Shown: piece after piece, positions 63,093-64,000 of the stretch
Position numbering within the stretch: the first letter of the stretch is position 1
How the letters are laid out: each line of letters begins with the position of its first letter
DNA from: Candidatus Bathyarchaeota archaeon
GTDB taxonomy: Archaea > Thermoproteota > Bathyarchaeia > Bathyarchaeales > Bathycorpusculaceae
DNA length: 64,000 nt
Direction of reading: 5' to 3'
Assembly: GCA_026014545.1 (NCBI GenBank)
Contig: JAOZIH010000002.1
Location: forward strand, 98,775-162,774
The notes under the pieces: model-generated
Database searches by the model: none
What the model was told of the DNA's origin: nothing
Seen by the model: only the letters and a program-made list of their open reading frames with translations
Program-made: the position numbers and the translations under genes

Positions 63093-63521
63093 TTAGCTTA
63101 TTTTGAAGAGTATGCGTTCTGGGACTCCTTCGTTTTGGACTACTAGGTACTTGAGTCCTTCGGTGTCGCCGAGTTGGTCTAGCCACTTTAGGGCTTCGCG
63201 TGCTTTTTGTAGGACGAGTAGGCGTTCTTGGTGGCTGCGTACAACGGATTCTATGGCTGTCAGCTCGTGGAATGGGTTGGCGTCTAAGACTATGCTTAGG
63301 TCGCCTACGGTGATTTCGCCGAGGCTTTCGGTTGCGGTTTTGGTTTTTCCTGCGAGTTTCATGACTACTTCGCGGATTTTCTTTGATTTTTCCGCTAGTG
63401 TGCGGATTTCGTCTAGGCGTCGCAGGTATTCGCCTAGTGTGCTTTTTGTGTCCGCGATGTCTTTGTCTAGTTTTTGGGCTATTTCTTCGGCTGAAGTGTA
63501 CTCTTTTATTTCTACTACCAT
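63093..63521 (-). CDS. Coiled-coil protein of the pilin/Roadblock cluster
   Basis: A protein of about 142 residues starting at ATG 63521, which GGAGGTG precedes by ten bases. Helical heptads run through YTSAEEIAQKLDKDIADTKS, LRRLDEIRTLAEKSKKIREVVMK and SHQERLLVLQKAREALKWLDQ. A short beta end, GLKYLVVQNEGVPERILFKI, closes it. No family recognised. It lies between the pilin-like gene and the Roadblock genes on the same strand. Confidence 0.65.
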   Translation of the reverse strand: MVVEIKEYTSAEEIAQKLDKDIADTKSTLGEYLRRLDEIRTLAEKSKKIREVVMKLAGKTKTATESLGEITVGDLSIVLDANPFHELTAIESVVRSHQERLLVLQKAREALKWLDQLGDTEGLKYLVVQNEGVPERILFKIS

Positions 63522-63638
63522 TTTTGTTTTGCACCTCCAAAGAGGAAACAAGAGAAAGGGAAAAGTAAGAGCTAAAGATTAGCTCACCCTACCCCCAAGG
63601 AATGCTTAGAGCAAAGCTAAACAGGGGAAATTATGCTG

Positions 63639-64000
63639 TTAATCGCCGCCTGAGCTAGTGCTAGTGGGTGCTGTTGCAGTATACACGAAAGCGTTACCCT
63701 TTGATGTCATCAGTCTGAATTCGTAGCGTGAACCATCTTGGAAGTTCTCATTGTAAGTTAAAGTTACTGTAGCATTTGTGTTTGCTGGAATTGTATATGT
63801 ACCTTGTTGGGCACCAACGGCTATGGTGATCTGATTTGCAGGTTGTCCGTTAATATAAGCGGCTTCGATAGTTACGGAAGCTGTTCCCGTATTCTTAACA
63901 TAAAGCGTAACATCATCTTGGGTGAAATCGGCGTTTGTTATTTTGAGTTCTTCTGTTGCCATGAATCCTGTGGTGAGTGCGCCCATCCATGCGGCTACGG
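63639..64000 (-). CDS. Archaeal type IV pilin-like protein (5' end outside window)
   Basis: The frame is open at base 64000. The visible N-terminal part VAAWMGALTTGFMATEEL is the end of a hydrophobic pilin helix, and the rest is a single beta domain with Thr-rich strands (NADFTQDDVTLYVKNTGTASVTIEAAYINGQ) ending TSTSSGGD. This is the plan of archaeal adhesion pilins and related surface filaments. The signal peptide and cleavage site lie beyond the window. Confidence 0.7.
   Translation of the reverse strand, partial: VAAWMGALTTGFMATEELKITNADFTQDDVTLYVKNTGTASVTIEAAYINGQPANQITIAVGAQQGTYTIPANTNATVTLTYNENFQDGSRYEFRLMTSKGNAFVYTATAPTSTSSGGD

Noticed and set aside
1..64000. CRISPR arrays, IS elements, prophage or large defence islands
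   Set aside because: No regularly spaced repeats, transposase, integrase, capsid or Cas-like sequence was seen on either strand.

Overview
This window is archaeal. It carries a DnaG-type primase, a family B DNA polymerase, Pelota, two TATA-binding proteins, Alba, an Lhr helicase, archaeal RNase P RNA, class I lysyl-tRNA synthetase and TATA-box promoters. The combination of methanofuran biosynthesis, an Mvh-like NiFe hydrogenase, two tungsten aldehyde:ferredoxin oxidoreductases and a small Cren7-like zinc-ribbon protein fits an anaerobic Thermoproteota lineage, most likely Bathyarchaeia. That placement is inferred from gene content and was not tested with a tree.

1-13.5 kb is an information-processing block: partial pyrG, dnaG, polB (exonuclease motifs degraded, polymerase motifs intact), a decayed membrane-anchored protein gene, an AOR, pelota, tbp, a nucleotidyltransferase, an NcsA-like tRNA thiolase, AK6/Fap7, PhzF and RNase P RNA. 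13.7-18 kb is accessory: an AT-rich two-gene cassette (winged-helix protein plus DUF4145-like protein) and several surface or membrane proteins. 18-24.7 kb holds the methanofuran operon mfnBADFE, with a divergent HisA-like gene on one side and a DUF362 gene on the other. 25-30.6 kb is redox: hydrogenase small and large subunits and their maturation protease, then a convergent AOR plus four-cluster ferredoxin pair.

31-49 kb is mostly housekeeping: YkgJ-like protein, lysine methyltransferase, Lhr, Cren7-like protein, signal peptidase, second TBP, pyrE, metallo-hydrolase, tRNA-Ala, adenosine-specific kinase, Mrp/NBP35, Alba, COG1709 regulator, ilvD, SDR, tRNA-Glu, HD phosphohydrolase, tmk, UPF0148 and UPF0147. 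50-55.5 kb has a membrane-protein gene broken by an in-frame TAG, a COG2509 flavoprotein, and a four-gene operon (zinc ribbon, membrane protein, coiled coil, SPFH plus zinc ribbons) that recalls the bacterial ydjGHI/pspA arrangement. 55.6-58 kb has lysK, tRNA-Arg and a decayed hicBA locus bounded by a degenerate copy of the tRNA 3' end, which looks like an integration scar. 58-61.3 kb is a serine-biosynthesis set (aminotransferase, serA, DUF1015). 61.5-64 kb has a small winged-helix gene and a one-strand cluster of type IV pilin-like protein, coiled-coil protein and two Roadblock/LC7 proteins.

No CRISPR array, transposase or prophage was seen. The most interesting leads are the SPFH operon, the pilin/Roadblock cluster, the HisA-like gene beside the methanofuran operon, a perfect 47-bp inverted repeat 14.5 kb apart, the exonuclease-dead polymerase, and the apparent ACG start of dnaG.
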